This document shows positions 1 through 8,362 of a stretch of DNA of 64,000 nucleotides, in pieces; positions within the stretch are counted from its first letter, which is position 1, and each line of letters begins with the position of its first letter. A program made the translations under genes and the position numbers. The notes under the pieces are model-generated. The model did no database searches, was not told the origin of the DNA, and saw nothing but the letters and a program-made list of their open reading frames with translations. This stretch comes from Agrobacterium tumefaciens str. B6 (GTDB lineage Bacteria; Pseudomonadota; Alphaproteobacteria; Rhizobiales; Rhizobiaceae): assembly GCF_001541315.1 (NCBI RefSeq), contig NZ_LMVK01000003.1:62001-126000 (forward strand). The letters are read 5' to 3'.

Positions 1-1266
1 ATCACCGGTGACGACGCAGTGCAGGCCCCAGACGACCGACAGGCGGCGTGCGGTCTGGATGATCGGCGACAGCGCAATGATCGGAACCTGCGGCCGTTCG
101 CGCGCGGCGCGCAGGCCGGTCGTGCCCGAGGACGTATAGGTGACGATCGCCGCAAGCTTCAGCGTTTCGGCGATCTGGCGGGCGGCAAGCGAAATGGCGT
201 CGGCACCTGTCGGTTCCGGCTGGGCGCGCTGCGCATAGATGATATTGGAATAATAGGGGTCCTGTTCCACCGTGCTGGCGATGGAGGCCATGGTGGAAAC
301 CGCTTCGACCGGGTAGTCGCCGGAGGCGGATTCAGCCGACAGCATGATGGCATCAGCGCCTTCGAAGACGGCGGTCGCGACGTCGGAGACTTCGGCGCGT
401 GTCGGTACAGGCGCGGTGATCATCGATTCCAGCATCTGTGTGGCGACCACGACCGGCTTGCCGGCGCGGCGGCAGGCGCGGGTCAACTGCTTCTGGATGC
501 CGGGAACGGCTTCCAGCGGCATTTCGACACCCAGATCGCCACGGGCAACCATCAATGCATCGGAAAGCTCGATGATTTCTTCGATACGCTCGACAGCCTG
601 GGGCTTTTCGATCTTGGACATCAGGCCGACGCGGCCACGTGCGATCTTACGCACTTCGGCCAGGTCTTCCGGACGCTGGACGAAGGAAAGCGCCACCCAG
701 TCGACTTCACCGGTTTCGAGGACTGCATCAAGGTCGACGCGGTCCTTGTCGGTCAGAACGCCGACGCCGAGCAGCGTATCCGGCAGGCTGATGCCCTTAC
801 GGTCGGAAATGCGGGTGCCGGAAATGACTGTCGTGACGATGCTCTTGCCGTCGCTCTTTTCAGCGCGCAGATGGAGCTTGCCGTCATCGATCAGCAGGCG
901 GTGGCCGGGCTTGACCGCTTCAAGAATTTCAGGGTGCGGCAGGAAAACACGGGTGTTGTCGCCGGGGGTGTCGTTGTTATCAAGCGTGAAGGTCTGGCCC
1001 GGAACCAGATCGACCTTCGTCTCGGCGAATTTTCCGACGCGCAGCTTGGGACCCTGCAGGTCGGCCAGAATGCCGATGGGACGACCGGTACGGCTCTCGA
1101 CGGAGCGGATGCGCTGAATGAGCGTCCGCATCACGTCGTGGCTCGCATGGCTCATGTTGATCCGGAAAAGATCAGCGCCAGCAAGATGCAGCTTCTCGAT
1201 CATGGCCTCTTCGGAAGAGGCCGGGCCGAGAGTTGCAAGAATTTTGACTTTGCGGTTACGCTTCAT
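1..1266 (-). CDS. pyk: Pyruvate kinase (3' end cut by window edge)
   Basis: Converts phosphoenolpyruvate and ADP to pyruvate and ATP, the last step of glycolysis, in the cytosol. The minus strand reads 422 uninterrupted codons from ATG at 1266. The N-terminus carries KILATLGPASS and the FRINMSHASH substrate-site region. The middle holds the signature MVARGDLGVEM with the catalytic region SKIEKP just before it, then ATQMLESMI. The usual length is about 480 residues, so roughly 55 C-terminal residues lie outside the window. The start codon overlaps the stop of the upstream DUF1036 gene (TGATG), so translation is probably coupled. The family is certain; whether this is the only pyruvate kinase of the genome cannot be told. 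Confidence 0.96.
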   Translation of the reverse strand, partial: MKRNRKVKILATLGPASSEEAMIEKLHLAGADLFRINMSHASHDVMRTLIQRIRSVESRTGRPIGILADLQGPKLRVGKFAETKVDLVPGQTFTLDNNDTPGDNTRVFLPHPEILEAVKPGHRLLIDDGKLHLRAEKSDGKSIVTTVISGTRISDRKGISLPDTLLGVGVLTDKDRVDLDAVLETGEVDWVALSFVQRPEDLAEVRKIARGRVGLMSKIEKPQAVERIEEIIELSDALMVARGDLGVEMPLEAVPGIQKQLTRACRRAGKPVVVATQMLESMITAPVPTRAEVSDVATAVFEGADAIMLSAESASGDYPVEAVSTMASIASTVEQDPYYSNIIYAQRAQPEPTGADAISLAARQIAETLKLAAIVTYTSSGTTGLRAARERPQVPIIALSPIIQTARRLSVVWGLHCVVTGD

Positions 1267-1748
1267 CAGTTTTGATTTCCCTGTGTGCCTGGCGTATCGG
1301 AAAGCTGGACCATCCAACTGCCCTGTCTGCCCGTGTCATATTCCTTGAAACCCATTCTCTGGAAGCTGCGGGCAAAACAATCGTCCACGCCGTTGATCTT
1401 GAACTCGTTCTCCGCCACGCACATGTTGACGTCACCGGTCCAGCGGCCGCCATGAGCGGCATCTTCGGCATAGAGATAATAATAACGTGACTGCAGCTCG
1501 CCCTCGATCAGCGTCGCGCAGGTCGAAGAGGGGACCTGCCACCAGCCTTCGCTGACCCAGCCCTCCTGTGCCCGGTAGCCGATTGCGACCCCCACGAGGT
1601 TCTGCGTGCTGTTGCACACGCGAAAATCCGCATGCGCGGGTGCCGCGATCATGAACGGGGTCAAAAACAATGCCGCTGCGGAAAAAAGACGGGCGATATG
1701 CCTGAAGTGGCGAGGAAGAGCGAGAGATGACTGAGTCACGGCTTCCAT
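1266..1748 (-). CDS. Exported DUF1036 protein
   Basis: A 160-residue protein with an N-terminal signal peptide (hydrophobic stretch with LFSAAALFLTPFMIAAP ending at AHA-DF), so it is exported to the periplasm or membrane. The mature part begins DFRVCNSTQNLVGVAIGYR and contains EGWW and YYLYAEDA, the pattern of DUF1036. Its biochemical role is unknown. ATG at 1748 (MEAVTQSS) is chosen over the upstream ATG at 1805 because it gives a normal signal-peptide length. It lies directly upstream of pyruvate kinase with a TGATG overlap, so the two form an operon. This DUF1036-pyk arrangement suggests co-expression only, not shared chemistry. Confidence 0.85.
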   Translation of the reverse strand: MEAVTQSSLALPRHFRHIARLFSAAALFLTPFMIAAPAHADFRVCNSTQNLVGVAIGYRAQEGWVSEGWWQVPSSTCATLIEGELQSRYYYLYAEDAAHGGRWTGDVNMCVAENEFKINGVDDCFARSFQRMGFKEYDTGRQGSWMVQLSDTPGTQGNQN

Positions 1749-1943
1749 CCGGATTCCATGGTTATAATGAACACACTTCTTGGCGTGGCCGCCCAAGAAA
1801 GTCAACGCGAGTTTAATCGATTATATTGTTCGTGGGATCATGAGTGCGATAAGGTAGATGGCTGTTCTTTCGCCGTAACTTGCGCCCGGCCTCAAGCCAT
1901 GCCATCAAGCTTCTCTCCTCAATCCTGCCCCAGAAAATCATCG

Positions 1944-2732
1944 ATGAACGACTTCATACCCTATGAAATCATAGAAGGCGAATATGACAAAGGCATGGTT
2001 CTTCTGGCGGACCATGCCATGAACCTCCTGCCGGCACACTACGGCAAACTTGGCCTTCCGCAAACCGCTTTTCATCGCCATATCGCATTTGATATCGGTA
2101 TAGAGGGGCTGACGCGCTCGCTTGCCGCGCGCCTGGGCGTACCGGCGGTGCTCGGGCGGTTTTCGCGGCTCCTGATCGATCCGAATCGCGGCGAGGATGA
2201 TCCCACTCTCATCATGAAGATCTCGGACGGGGCGATCATCCCCGGTAACCATCCGATTTCGGACGAGGAATGGCAAAGGCGAATCGAGATTTTTCACCGG
2301 CCCTATCACAATGCCGTGGACCGTGTGCTGACCGGCGTGGCCGAGGCCTCGGAAGAAGCGCCGCTCGTCCTGTCGCTGCATTCCTACACGCCGTTCTGGA
2401 AGGAAACGCCGCGGCCATGGCATGCGGCGGTTCTGTGGGACACGGATCATCGCGCGGTCGATCCGCTTCTGGCGCATCTGCGTGCCACCGGCGATATCCT
2501 TGTGGGTGACAACGAACCCTATGACGGGGCGCTGAAGGGCGACACCATGTATCGTCATTGCATGATGAAGGGCCTGCCGCATGCGCTTCTCGAGGTTCGG
2601 CAGGACCTGATCGCGGATGAGAAGGGGATCGCCGAATGGTCGGATCGGCTCGCTCCCATTTTCGCCGCAATGAATGACGATCCCGTTTTGCATGAATATC
2701 AGATGTTCTCCTCCCGCACCGGTCCCTATTGA
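1944..2732 (+). CDS. N-formylglutamate amidohydrolase family protein
   Basis: A 262-residue protein of the N-formylglutamate amidohydrolase (HutG/FGase) family, which hydrolyses N-formyl amino acids to formate and the free amino acid. Visible motifs are LLADHAMN near the start, IAFDIGIEGLTRSLAARLG, a metal-site-like LSLHSYTPFW in the middle, VGDNEPYDG, and LLEVRQDLI near the C-terminus. The longer frame reaches back to 1758, but ATG at 1944 (MNDFIPYEI) fits the family start and leaves room for a divergent promoter with the DUF1036 gene. There are no hut genes nearby, so histidine degradation is not indicated and the true substrate is open. DUF1244 follows after 15 nt. Confidence 0.83.
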   Translation: MNDFIPYEIIEGEYDKGMVLLADHAMNLLPAHYGKLGLPQTAFHRHIAFDIGIEGLTRSLAARLGVPAVLGRFSRLLIDPNRGEDDPTLIMKISDGAIIPGNHPISDEEWQRRIEIFHRPYHNAVDRVLTGVAEASEEAPLVLSLHSYTPFWKETPRPWHAAVLWDTDHRAVDPLLAHLRATGDILVGDNEPYDGALKGDTMYRHCMMKGLPHALLEVRQDLIADEKGIAEWSDRLAPIFAAMNDDPVLHEYQMFSSRTGPY

Positions 2733-2747
2733 GCCTGGAGTTTTGCC

Positions 2748-3053
2748 ATGACGAAAGAGAACGACAACAGGCAGATCGAGTTTGAAGCGGCCGCCTTCCG
2801 CCGCCTCGTCAGGCACCTTCGTGAACGTCACGACGTGCAGAATATCGACCTGATGAATCTCGCGGGCTTTTGCCGCAACTGCCTTTCCAACTGGTATCGG
2901 GAAGCGGCCGAAGAGGCTGGCGTTCCGCTCAGCAAGGATGAATCCCGCGAAATCGTCTACGGCATGCCATATGAGGATTGGAAAGAGAAATATCAGGCGG
3001 AGGCGAGTGATACCCAGAAAGCCGCCTTTGAACAGAACCGGCCGAGGGAATAA
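2748..3053 (+). CDS. DUF1244 family protein
   Basis: A 101-residue cytosolic protein of the alphaproteobacterial and gammaproteobacterial DUF1244 family. The diagnostic segment is LMNLAGFCRNCLSNWYREAAEE (about residues 36-57), with two cysteines three apart, followed by VYGMPYEDWK. The function is unknown. It starts 15 nt after the amidohydrolase-like gene with a good purine-rich ribosome site (CTGGAG), so the two are probably one transcript. The segment around the paired cysteines is the conserved core and would be the first place to look for metal binding; that is inference. Confidence 0.85.
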   Translation: MTKENDNRQIEFEAAAFRRLVRHLRERHDVQNIDLMNLAGFCRNCLSNWYREAAEEAGVPLSKDESREIVYGMPYEDWKEKYQAEASDTQKAAFEQNRPRE

Positions 3054-3203
3054 CCTCTGATCGACGGAAACGACTTGACGGGACGCCTTTCAGTGGGCAG
3101 TTCACAGGCCTGAATTTTGCTGCCCGCTGGCAGCGGCCGGCGAAGGCTTCGTCCGGAATGATGAACAAGGCTCCCATGCGGGCCGCCAATAAAGGATGAT
3201 ATG

Positions 3204-3458
3204 ATGGACGATACCAGCACCACCGAAACCGTCGCCGCCGCAGAACTGCGTCAGTTCATCGAGCGCGTTGAGCGCCTCGAAGAGGAAAAGGCCGCCATTC
3301 AGGGCGATATCAAGGATGTCATGGGCGAGGCCAAGGGTCGTGGTTACGACACCAAGGCGATCCGCACCATCATCCGTCTGCGCAAGAAGGATGCCAATGA
3401 GCGCATCGAAGAAGAAACGATTCTCCAGACCTATATGGCCGCGCTCGGTATGGAATGA
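3204..3458 (+). CDS. gapR: GapR-family nucleoid-associated protein (DUF2312)
   Basis: An 84-residue DUF2312/UPF0335 protein. In Caulobacter the family member GapR binds overtwisted AT-rich DNA ahead of replication forks and RNA polymerase and stimulates topoisomerases. Here an N-terminal coiled coil ([22 protein letters not shown]) is followed by [20 protein letters not shown] and a basic stretch IIRLRKK, all typical. Two adjacent ATGs exist at 3201 and 3204. The second is preferred because AAGGA at 3192-3196 lies 7 nt before it. A strong hairpin terminator follows the stop, so the gene is probably transcribed alone. Family assignment is firm; the role is by homology. Confidence 0.9.
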   Translation: MDDTSTTETVAAAELRQFIERVERLEEEKAAIQGDIKDVMGEAKGRGYDTKAIRTIIRLRKKDANERIEEETILQTYMAALGME

Positions 3459-3479
3459 TCGGTTGAGAACGTCTCAATG

Positions 3480-3507
3480 AAAAATCGCCGCTTCTGCGGC
3501 GATTTTT
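3480..3507. terminator. Bidirectional terminator between gapR and TPR gene
   Basis: Twelve-base arms AAAAATCGCCGC and GCGGCGATTTTT around the loop TTCT form a perfect hairpin with A and T runs on both sides. It can therefore end gapR transcription on the plus strand and the convergent TPR gene on the minus strand. Confidence 0.88.
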
Positions 3508-3526
3508 GTTTGGGCCTCTGCCCAAT

Positions 3527-4147
3527 TCAGCCGCGCGTGCCGGCGAGCTTTTCCGAAAGGTCGGCAGCTTCCTTGCGGGCGTCCTTGTCCGCAGGATAAA
3601 GCGCCAGATAACGCTCCCAGGCCTTCAGCGCCAACTCGTCGCGGCCCGAGGCTTCGAGGATGTTGGCAAGGCTTGCGAGTGCCGGGAAATAGCGCGGCTC
3701 CCTTTCCAGCGTCAGATTGATATCCGCCATCGCCTTGCGGGTATCACCATCGGCGAAATGGACCATGGCGCGGCGATACGGCGCCTGCACATAGTCAGGA
3801 TCGAGCAAAACAATCTGGTCGAGAAAATCGTAAGCGGCGGCGTTGCGCTTTTCGTCGGCGGCTTCGCCCGCCCATTGCATCAGGAGATTGATTGTCGCGC
3901 TGCCGGAATCATTCCATTCGGAGGCGATCTGGTTGGCAATGCTACGTGCCTTGACCGCATTCCGTTCTTTTTTCAGCGATGCAAAAAGAGTGTCAATGGT
4001 TTTGGCGGGTGAAGGCGCGGATTCCGCAACAGCAGGTGCCTGCCCGTCCGCCGCATGGGCAATCGCAGCCATTCCCGGAAACGGGAGGCTTGAAAACAGG
4101 AAGCCCTGAGCGAGAATGATAGCCGTGCAAAAACGATTTGGGCGCAT
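3527..4147 (-). CDS. Exported tetratricopeptide-repeat protein
   Basis: A 206-residue protein with a probable signal peptide (hydrophobic region ending near AIAHAADG, about residue 33) and C-terminal TPR helices. Repeats are visible in AAAYDFLDQIVLLDPDYVQAP, AMADINLTLEREPRYFPA and LALKAWERYLALYPADKDA, spanning roughly residues 105-195. TPR proteins act as periplasmic or membrane-attached scaffolds; no partner can be read from the sequence. It is convergent with gapR across a shared terminator and lies 94 nt downstream of rpmJ on the same strand. Orthologues are often annotated simply as TPR protein in Rhizobiales. Confidence 0.8.
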   Translation of the reverse strand: MRPNRFCTAIILAQGFLFSSLPFPGMAAIAHAADGQAPAVAESAPSPAKTIDTLFASLKKERNAVKARSIANQIASEWNDSGSATINLLMQWAGEAADEKRNAAAYDFLDQIVLLDPDYVQAPYRRAMVHFADGDTRKAMADINLTLEREPRYFPALASLANILEASGRDELALKAWERYLALYPADKDARKEAADLSEKLAGTRG

Positions 4148-4241
4148 GGGTTAAAGCTTAACCCGGCTGCGCCCAATATCAAATGCAAACTTCTGCACTG
4201 TCAACAAAGTGATCCGCGAAATCATCGCGAACCGCAGTCAA

Positions 4242-4367
4242 TCAGCCCTGACGAGCCTTGAAGCGCGGGTTCTGCTTGTTGATGATGTAGACGCGGCCCT
4301 TGCGGCGAACCAGGCGGTTATCGCGATGACGGGCCTTAAGCGCTTTAAGCGAATTCTTGATCTTCAT
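4242..4367 (-). CDS. rpmJ: 50S ribosomal protein L36, zinc-free form
   Basis: A 41-residue protein beginning [20 protein letters not shown] and ending [12 protein letters not shown], which matches bacterial L36. It sits in the large-subunit near 23S rRNA helices 89 and 91. The three cysteines and one histidine that bind zinc in the classical form are absent (no cysteine at all), so this is the C-minus paralogue type. It is a standalone gene outside the alpha operon, as is usual in alphaproteobacteria. The gene is too short for ordinary open-frame cut-offs but is certain by sequence. Confidence 0.96.
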   Translation of the reverse strand: MKIKNSLKALKARHRDNRLVRRKGRVYIINKQNPRFKARQG

Positions 4368-4415
4368 TTTACTGGTCCGCAGTTTTGCACGGATTTTGCC
4401 GTGCTATTCAAACAA

Positions 4416-4445
4416 TCAAAAGCGCGCAACGGGGCGCGCTCTTTT
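4416..4445 (-). terminator. Hairpin terminator downstream of purK
   Basis: Arms AGCGCGC (4421-4427) and GCGCGCT (4434-4440) with A residues at 4417-4420, which become a T-run on the minus strand. It lies between the purK stop and the rpmJ start, so it most likely ends the DUF465-purE-purK transcript. A short T-run on the plus side makes it weakly bidirectional. Confidence 0.6.
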
Positions 4446-4513
4446 CGGTTGGCAGGCAGATACCCGTTTGAGCCCTGCCTGTCAACACTTGGCCGTGCCT
4501 TTGCCTTAAAAGA

Positions 4514-5601
4514 CTAGGCTTTTCCTGTGTGCAGAAGCTCGGTCACATGGCCCATCTTGCGGCCCGGCCGTGCTTCCGTCTTGCCGTAGAGATGCACGAG
4601 ACAGTCTTTTTTCGACAGCCATGCCGGCACATCGTCGATGTCGTCGCCGATCAGGTTGGTCATGACGCAATCGGAGTGGCGCTCCGTGCTGCCGGGGGCG
4701 AGGCCCGACACGGCCCGGATATGCTGTTCAAACTGCGAGATCACGCAGGCCGCTTCCGTCCAGTGGCCGGTATTGTGAACGCGTGGCGCCATTTCATTGG
4801 CAACCAGCGAACCATCCGGCAGGACGAAGAATTCGATGCCGATGACGCCGACATATTCGAGCGCGGCCAGAAGCTTCTCTGCTGACTCCACGGCAACCGC
4901 CTTCGCGGCACCGGAGAGCGCTGCCGGAACAGTGGACGTGTGCAGAATGCCGTTCAGATGGACATTCTCGGCGGGATCATAACAGGTGACAGTACCGTCC
5001 TGGAAACGGGCGGCGATGATCGAAATCTCCCGCTCGAAGGCGACAAAGCTCTCGAGAATGAGCGGCGCGCCGCCGAGCGCTGCAAAGGCACCCGCGAGGT
5101 CTTCGCCGCCCCGGAAGAGACGCTGGCCCTTGCCGTCATAACCCATGCGACGGGTCTTCAGTACGCCCTTGCCGCCGAAAGCGGCCAGAGCAGTTTCCAG
5201 CTCTTCCTGGCTGTCCACTGCACGAAAATCGGCGGTCGGGATGCCGCCACCATTGAGGAAGCGTTTTTCAGTCAACCGGGCCTGCGAGGCGCTGAGCGCC
5301 TGCGCCGGTGGATAGACGGGAACGGAGAGGCTGAGCTTTTCGGCGGCCGCGACCGGCACGTTTTCAAATTCGTAGGTCACGACCTCGCAGCGGTTTGCGA
5401 GGTCCGCAAGCGCTTTTTCGTCATCATATTCCCCGACGATCTGGTCGTTGCAGACCTGCGCAGCCGGGCAATCGGCCTGCGGTTCCAGCACGATGGTTCG
5501 GTGGTTGAGACGGGCAGCGGCCATCGCCAGCATGCGCCCGAGCTGCCCGCCGCCGATGATGCCGATGGTCAGGTTGGTCGTCTTTGCCATCCCTTCGGTC
5601 G

Positions 5602-5605
<4 letters not shown>
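4514..5605 (-). CDS. purK: N5-carboxyaminoimidazole ribonucleotide synthase
   Basis: ATP-dependent carboxylation of AIR to N5-CAIR in de novo purine synthesis. The 363-residue protein has the N-terminal [18 protein letters not shown]ly-rich segment (about residues 13-30), the ATP-grasp middle with [17 protein letters not shown], the [13 protein letters not shown] strand and the metal-binding [14 protein letters not shown] near residue 280. Length is normal. Its ATG overlaps the purE stop by 4 nt (ATGA), so translation is coupled to PurE, which uses the product next. A second ATG at 5590 (MAKTTN) is possible, but the coupled start is preferred. Confidence 0.97.
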
Positions 5606-6102
<497 letters not shown>

Positions 6103-6116
6103 GTAATCTCTCCGGC

Positions 6117-6320
6117 TCAGGCGATGATATCGGGAATGACCTGGTCTTCGAGCTGGGTCATCTTGTCCTTGACGGCCAGCTTCTTCTTTTTCATGCGCTG
6201 TATTCTCAGCGCATCGCAGCTGGTCTGGATCATCGCGTTGATCGCCGCGTCATAATCCTCATGCTCCTGGCGCAGCCGCGCCAGCGTGAGCCTGATGTCC
6301 GCCTGGTCCTGATCGGGCAT
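6117..6320 (-). CDS. DUF465 (YdcH-like) small protein, upstream of purE
   Basis: A 67-residue helical protein with [18 protein letters not shown] near the N-terminus and [19 protein letters not shown], the pattern of DUF465 (YdcH). Function unknown. It is the first gene of the transcript running into purE, which begins 14 nt after the stop. A second DUF465 gene is transcribed divergently from 6556. Family recognition rests on the H-x-x-L/Y-D and KKxxLxxKDxM patterns seen in this family. Confidence 0.85.
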   Translation of the reverse strand: MPDQDQADIRLTLARLRQEHEDYDAAINAMIQTSCDALRIQRMKKKKLAVKDKMTQLEDQVIPDIIA

Positions 6321-6555
6321 CTCGTCATCCCCATTTTATGCTAGCCGGATCGGCTCCGGCGCGTCTGTGATCGTTCACGAGCCTCTATCATCAAATCGCG
6401 GTAACGGGAAGTTATCCCTTGCGACCAAATTGCCCACTTATTGCCTTCATTTCGCCTTCGACAAGACCAACGATCCGTGTCACATTGTCGTCGCAAACCT
6501 GAAACTCCAGCGATGGAGAGCTGGAGGTAGGCTTAAAAATGGAAGGACGTGCCGC

Positions 6556-6732
6556 ATGACCATTCAGGCTCATATTGCATCGCTCGAAAAGAAACACGGT
6601 GCTCTGGAGGAGGAGCTCGAAAGTATTCTTGCTTCCCCGTCCTCTGACGATAGAGAGATCGCCGACCTCAAACGCCGTAAACTGCGCCTGAAGGATGAAC
6701 TGCAGAGGCTTAAAGCCTCCACAAGGCACTAA
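6556..6732 (+). CDS. DUF465 (YdcH-like) small protein, divergent copy
   Basis: A 58-residue protein, MTIQAHIASLEKKHGALEEE at the start, then DDREIADLKRRKLRLKDELQRL. The HxxLxxxL and KRRKLRLKDEL patterns mark DUF465. ATG at 6556 is chosen because GGAAGGA at 6541-6547 is well spaced; the open frame extends back to 6367 without a better start. It faces away from the other DUF465 gene, about 235 nt apart. The protein is predicted to be an antiparallel helical hairpin; its role is unknown. A terminator follows. Confidence 0.82.
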   Translation: MTIQAHIASLEKKHGALEEELESILASPSSDDREIADLKRRKLRLKDELQRLKASTRH

Positions 6733-6780
6733 TTGATGCCAAACCGCAGCCTTCAATGAAGGACTGACGGATTCCTTTTC

Positions 6781-6816
6781 GGCCCTGACGGCACCTGCGT
6801 GCTGCCAGGGCCTTTT
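6781..6816 (+). terminator. Terminator after the plus-strand DUF465 gene
   Basis: Arms GGCCCTG (6781-6787) and CAGGGCC (6806-6812), extended inward by imperfect pairing of CGGCAC with GTGCTG, followed by TTTT. Located 49 nt after the DUF465 stop. Confidence 0.7.
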
Positions 6817-6831
6817 AGTGGCTGCCTGAGC

Positions 6832-7596
6832 CTAGAAAGGCAACCCGTCCCAAAGCAGTTTCAGCGCGGCAATCAGCGCCATGGAATACATCAGCGGGTA
6901 AAACACGGATGGTTTCAGATATTTCACCACCCTTGCACCGGCAAGCGTCGCCAGCATCGCCACCGGCAGTAAGCTGGCCGAGGTTTTGAGGTTGGTGGCA
7001 TCAAGCGCGCCGAGCGCGAAATAGGGAATGAGCTTGATCGCATTCATGATGGCGAAGAAGCGCACGCTCATGCCGGTATAGGTCTTTGGATCGAGCTTCA
7101 GCGGCAGAACATAGATCTGAAAGGGCGGTCCACCCGCATGGGCAACGAAGCTCGCATAACCGGAAAGGCTGGACCAGAGCGTGGCAGCAGCCGGTCTTTG
7201 CGGTTTGGCCGGAATTTCCTGTCCCTTACGGCTTTTGAAACTCTCCTGAAAATAACGCAGCACGAACAGGATCGTCACCGAGGCGACGACGAGGCGCATG
7301 GCATCCGCGGAGATGAGGCTTGAGGTCGCCCAGCCGAGCGTGATGCCGGCGATTGCGCCGGGCAGCATGATGAGGAGCGTTTCCCGGTGGTTGTGGTGCC
7401 GCCAGGCCCAAAGCGCCACGAGATCCATCACGATCAGGATCGGCAGAAAGATCGCGGCGGCCTGCACAGGCGATACGGCAAGCGCCATCAGCGGCACGCC
7501 CATTAGGGCCAGTGCGCCGCCCAGCCCGCCCTTGGAAAGGCCGACGAGCACGACTGCGGGGATGGCGACGAGATAAAAATGAAAATCGGTCAGCAT
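6832..7596 (-). CDS. TauE/SafE family membrane permease
   Basis: A 254-residue polytopic inner-membrane protein of the TauE/SafE (sulfite exporter/anion permease) family. The first helix is followed by the family motif VGLSKGGLGGALALMGVPLMAL, and a second pseudo-repeat appears as GYASFVAHAGGPPFQIYVLPL. About eight membrane helices are apparent. ATG at 7596 (MLTDFHFY) is chosen because the upstream extension to 7791 is hydrophilic and unlike the family. Substrates of this family include sulfite, sulfonates and other organic anions; none can be assigned here. It is divergent from the ThiE-like gene. Confidence 0.88.
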   Translation of the reverse strand: MLTDFHFYLVAIPAVVLVGLSKGGLGGALALMGVPLMALAVSPVQAAAIFLPILIVMDLVALWAWRHHNHRETLLIMLPGAIAGITLGWATSSLISADAMRLVVASVTILFVLRYFQESFKSRKGQEIPAKPQRPAAATLWSSLSGYASFVAHAGGPPFQIYVLPLKLDPKTYTGMSVRFFAIMNAIKLIPYFALGALDATNLKTSASLLPVAMLATLAGARVVKYLKPSVFYPLMYSMALIAALKLLWDGLPF

Positions 7597-7688
7597 GGAT
7601 GGACAGTTGATCCTTTCGCCGGTCCGGTTTATCGGATTTGTCATATGAAAACGAGTGCAGATTGCGCGGCAAGCGTCTTCTGTCTGAA

Positions 7689-8354
7689 ATGGACGAACCG
7701 ATGACCCTAGTTGAAGATCGTTGCCGCCTTGTCCTGATCGTTCCGGAATCGGACGACGCGCAAAAGCAGGCGACAGAAGTGGAAGAAGCATTGCGGGGCG
7801 GCGATGTCGCTTCCGTCATCATTCCGCAATATGGTCTGGATGACGCCGCTTTCCAGAAACGCGCCGAATTGATCGTGCCTGTCGTGCAAAAGGCCGGTGC
7901 GGCGGCGCTCATTGCCGGAGACAGCCGCGTTGCCGGTCGCGTGAAGGCGGATGGCCTTCATGTGGCTGGCAATGCCGAGGCGCTTGCCGAGGCCGTGGAA
8001 AAGTTCACGCCGAAGCTGATCGTCGGCGGCGGCAATGCGGATGACCGTCACAAGGCTCTGGAGCAGGGCGAGTCCAATCCGGATTATGTGTTTTTCGGAA
8101 AGCTGGAAGGCGACATCAAGCCTGAGGCGCACCCCAAAAACCTGGCTCTCGGTGAGTGGTGGGCGTCGATGATCGAAATTCCGGCCATCGTCATGGGTGG
8201 CACGGATGTGTCTTCGGTTGTTGCCGTAGCTGAAACCGGCGTGGAGTTCGTGGCGATGCGCAGCGGCGTCTTTGACAATGCCGGTGGCGCTGCCCAGGCG
8301 GTTTCTGAAATCAACGCCCTGCTTGACGAAAAAGCGCCACGGTTTGGCGGTTGA
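7689..8354 (+). CDS. Thiamine phosphate synthase-like (ThiE family) protein
   Basis: A 221-residue TIM-barrel protein of the thiamine-phosphate synthase/TenI family. Visible segments are LVLIVPESDDA, ALIAGDSRVAGRVKADGLHV (barrel strand with the Asp-Gly-His pattern), PDYVFFGKLEG and AIVMGGTDVSSVVAVAETG. True ThiE joins HMP-PP and THZ-P to make TMP. This divergent paralogue lacks clear matches to all catalytic motifs, and no other thi gene is nearby, so activity is uncertain. ATG at 7689 is used; ATG at 7701 is an alternative start. The Sel1-repeat gene begins 8 nt after the stop, suggesting co-transcription. Confidence 0.78.
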   Translation: MDEPMTLVEDRCRLVLIVPESDDAQKQATEVEEALRGGDVASVIIPQYGLDDAAFQKRAELIVPVVQKAGAAALIAGDSRVAGRVKADGLHVAGNAEALAEAVEKFTPKLIVGGGNADDRHKALEQGESNPDYVFFGKLEGDIKPEAHPKNLALGEWWASMIEIPAIVMGGTDVSSVVAVAETGVEFVAMRSGVFDNAGGAAQAVSEINALLDEKAPRFGG

Positions 8355-8362
8355 TACAGGCG

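Noticed and set aside
19..1275. 418-codon plus frame opposite pyruvate kinase
   Set aside because: Antisense shadow; the pyruvate kinase reading on the minus strand is unmistakable.
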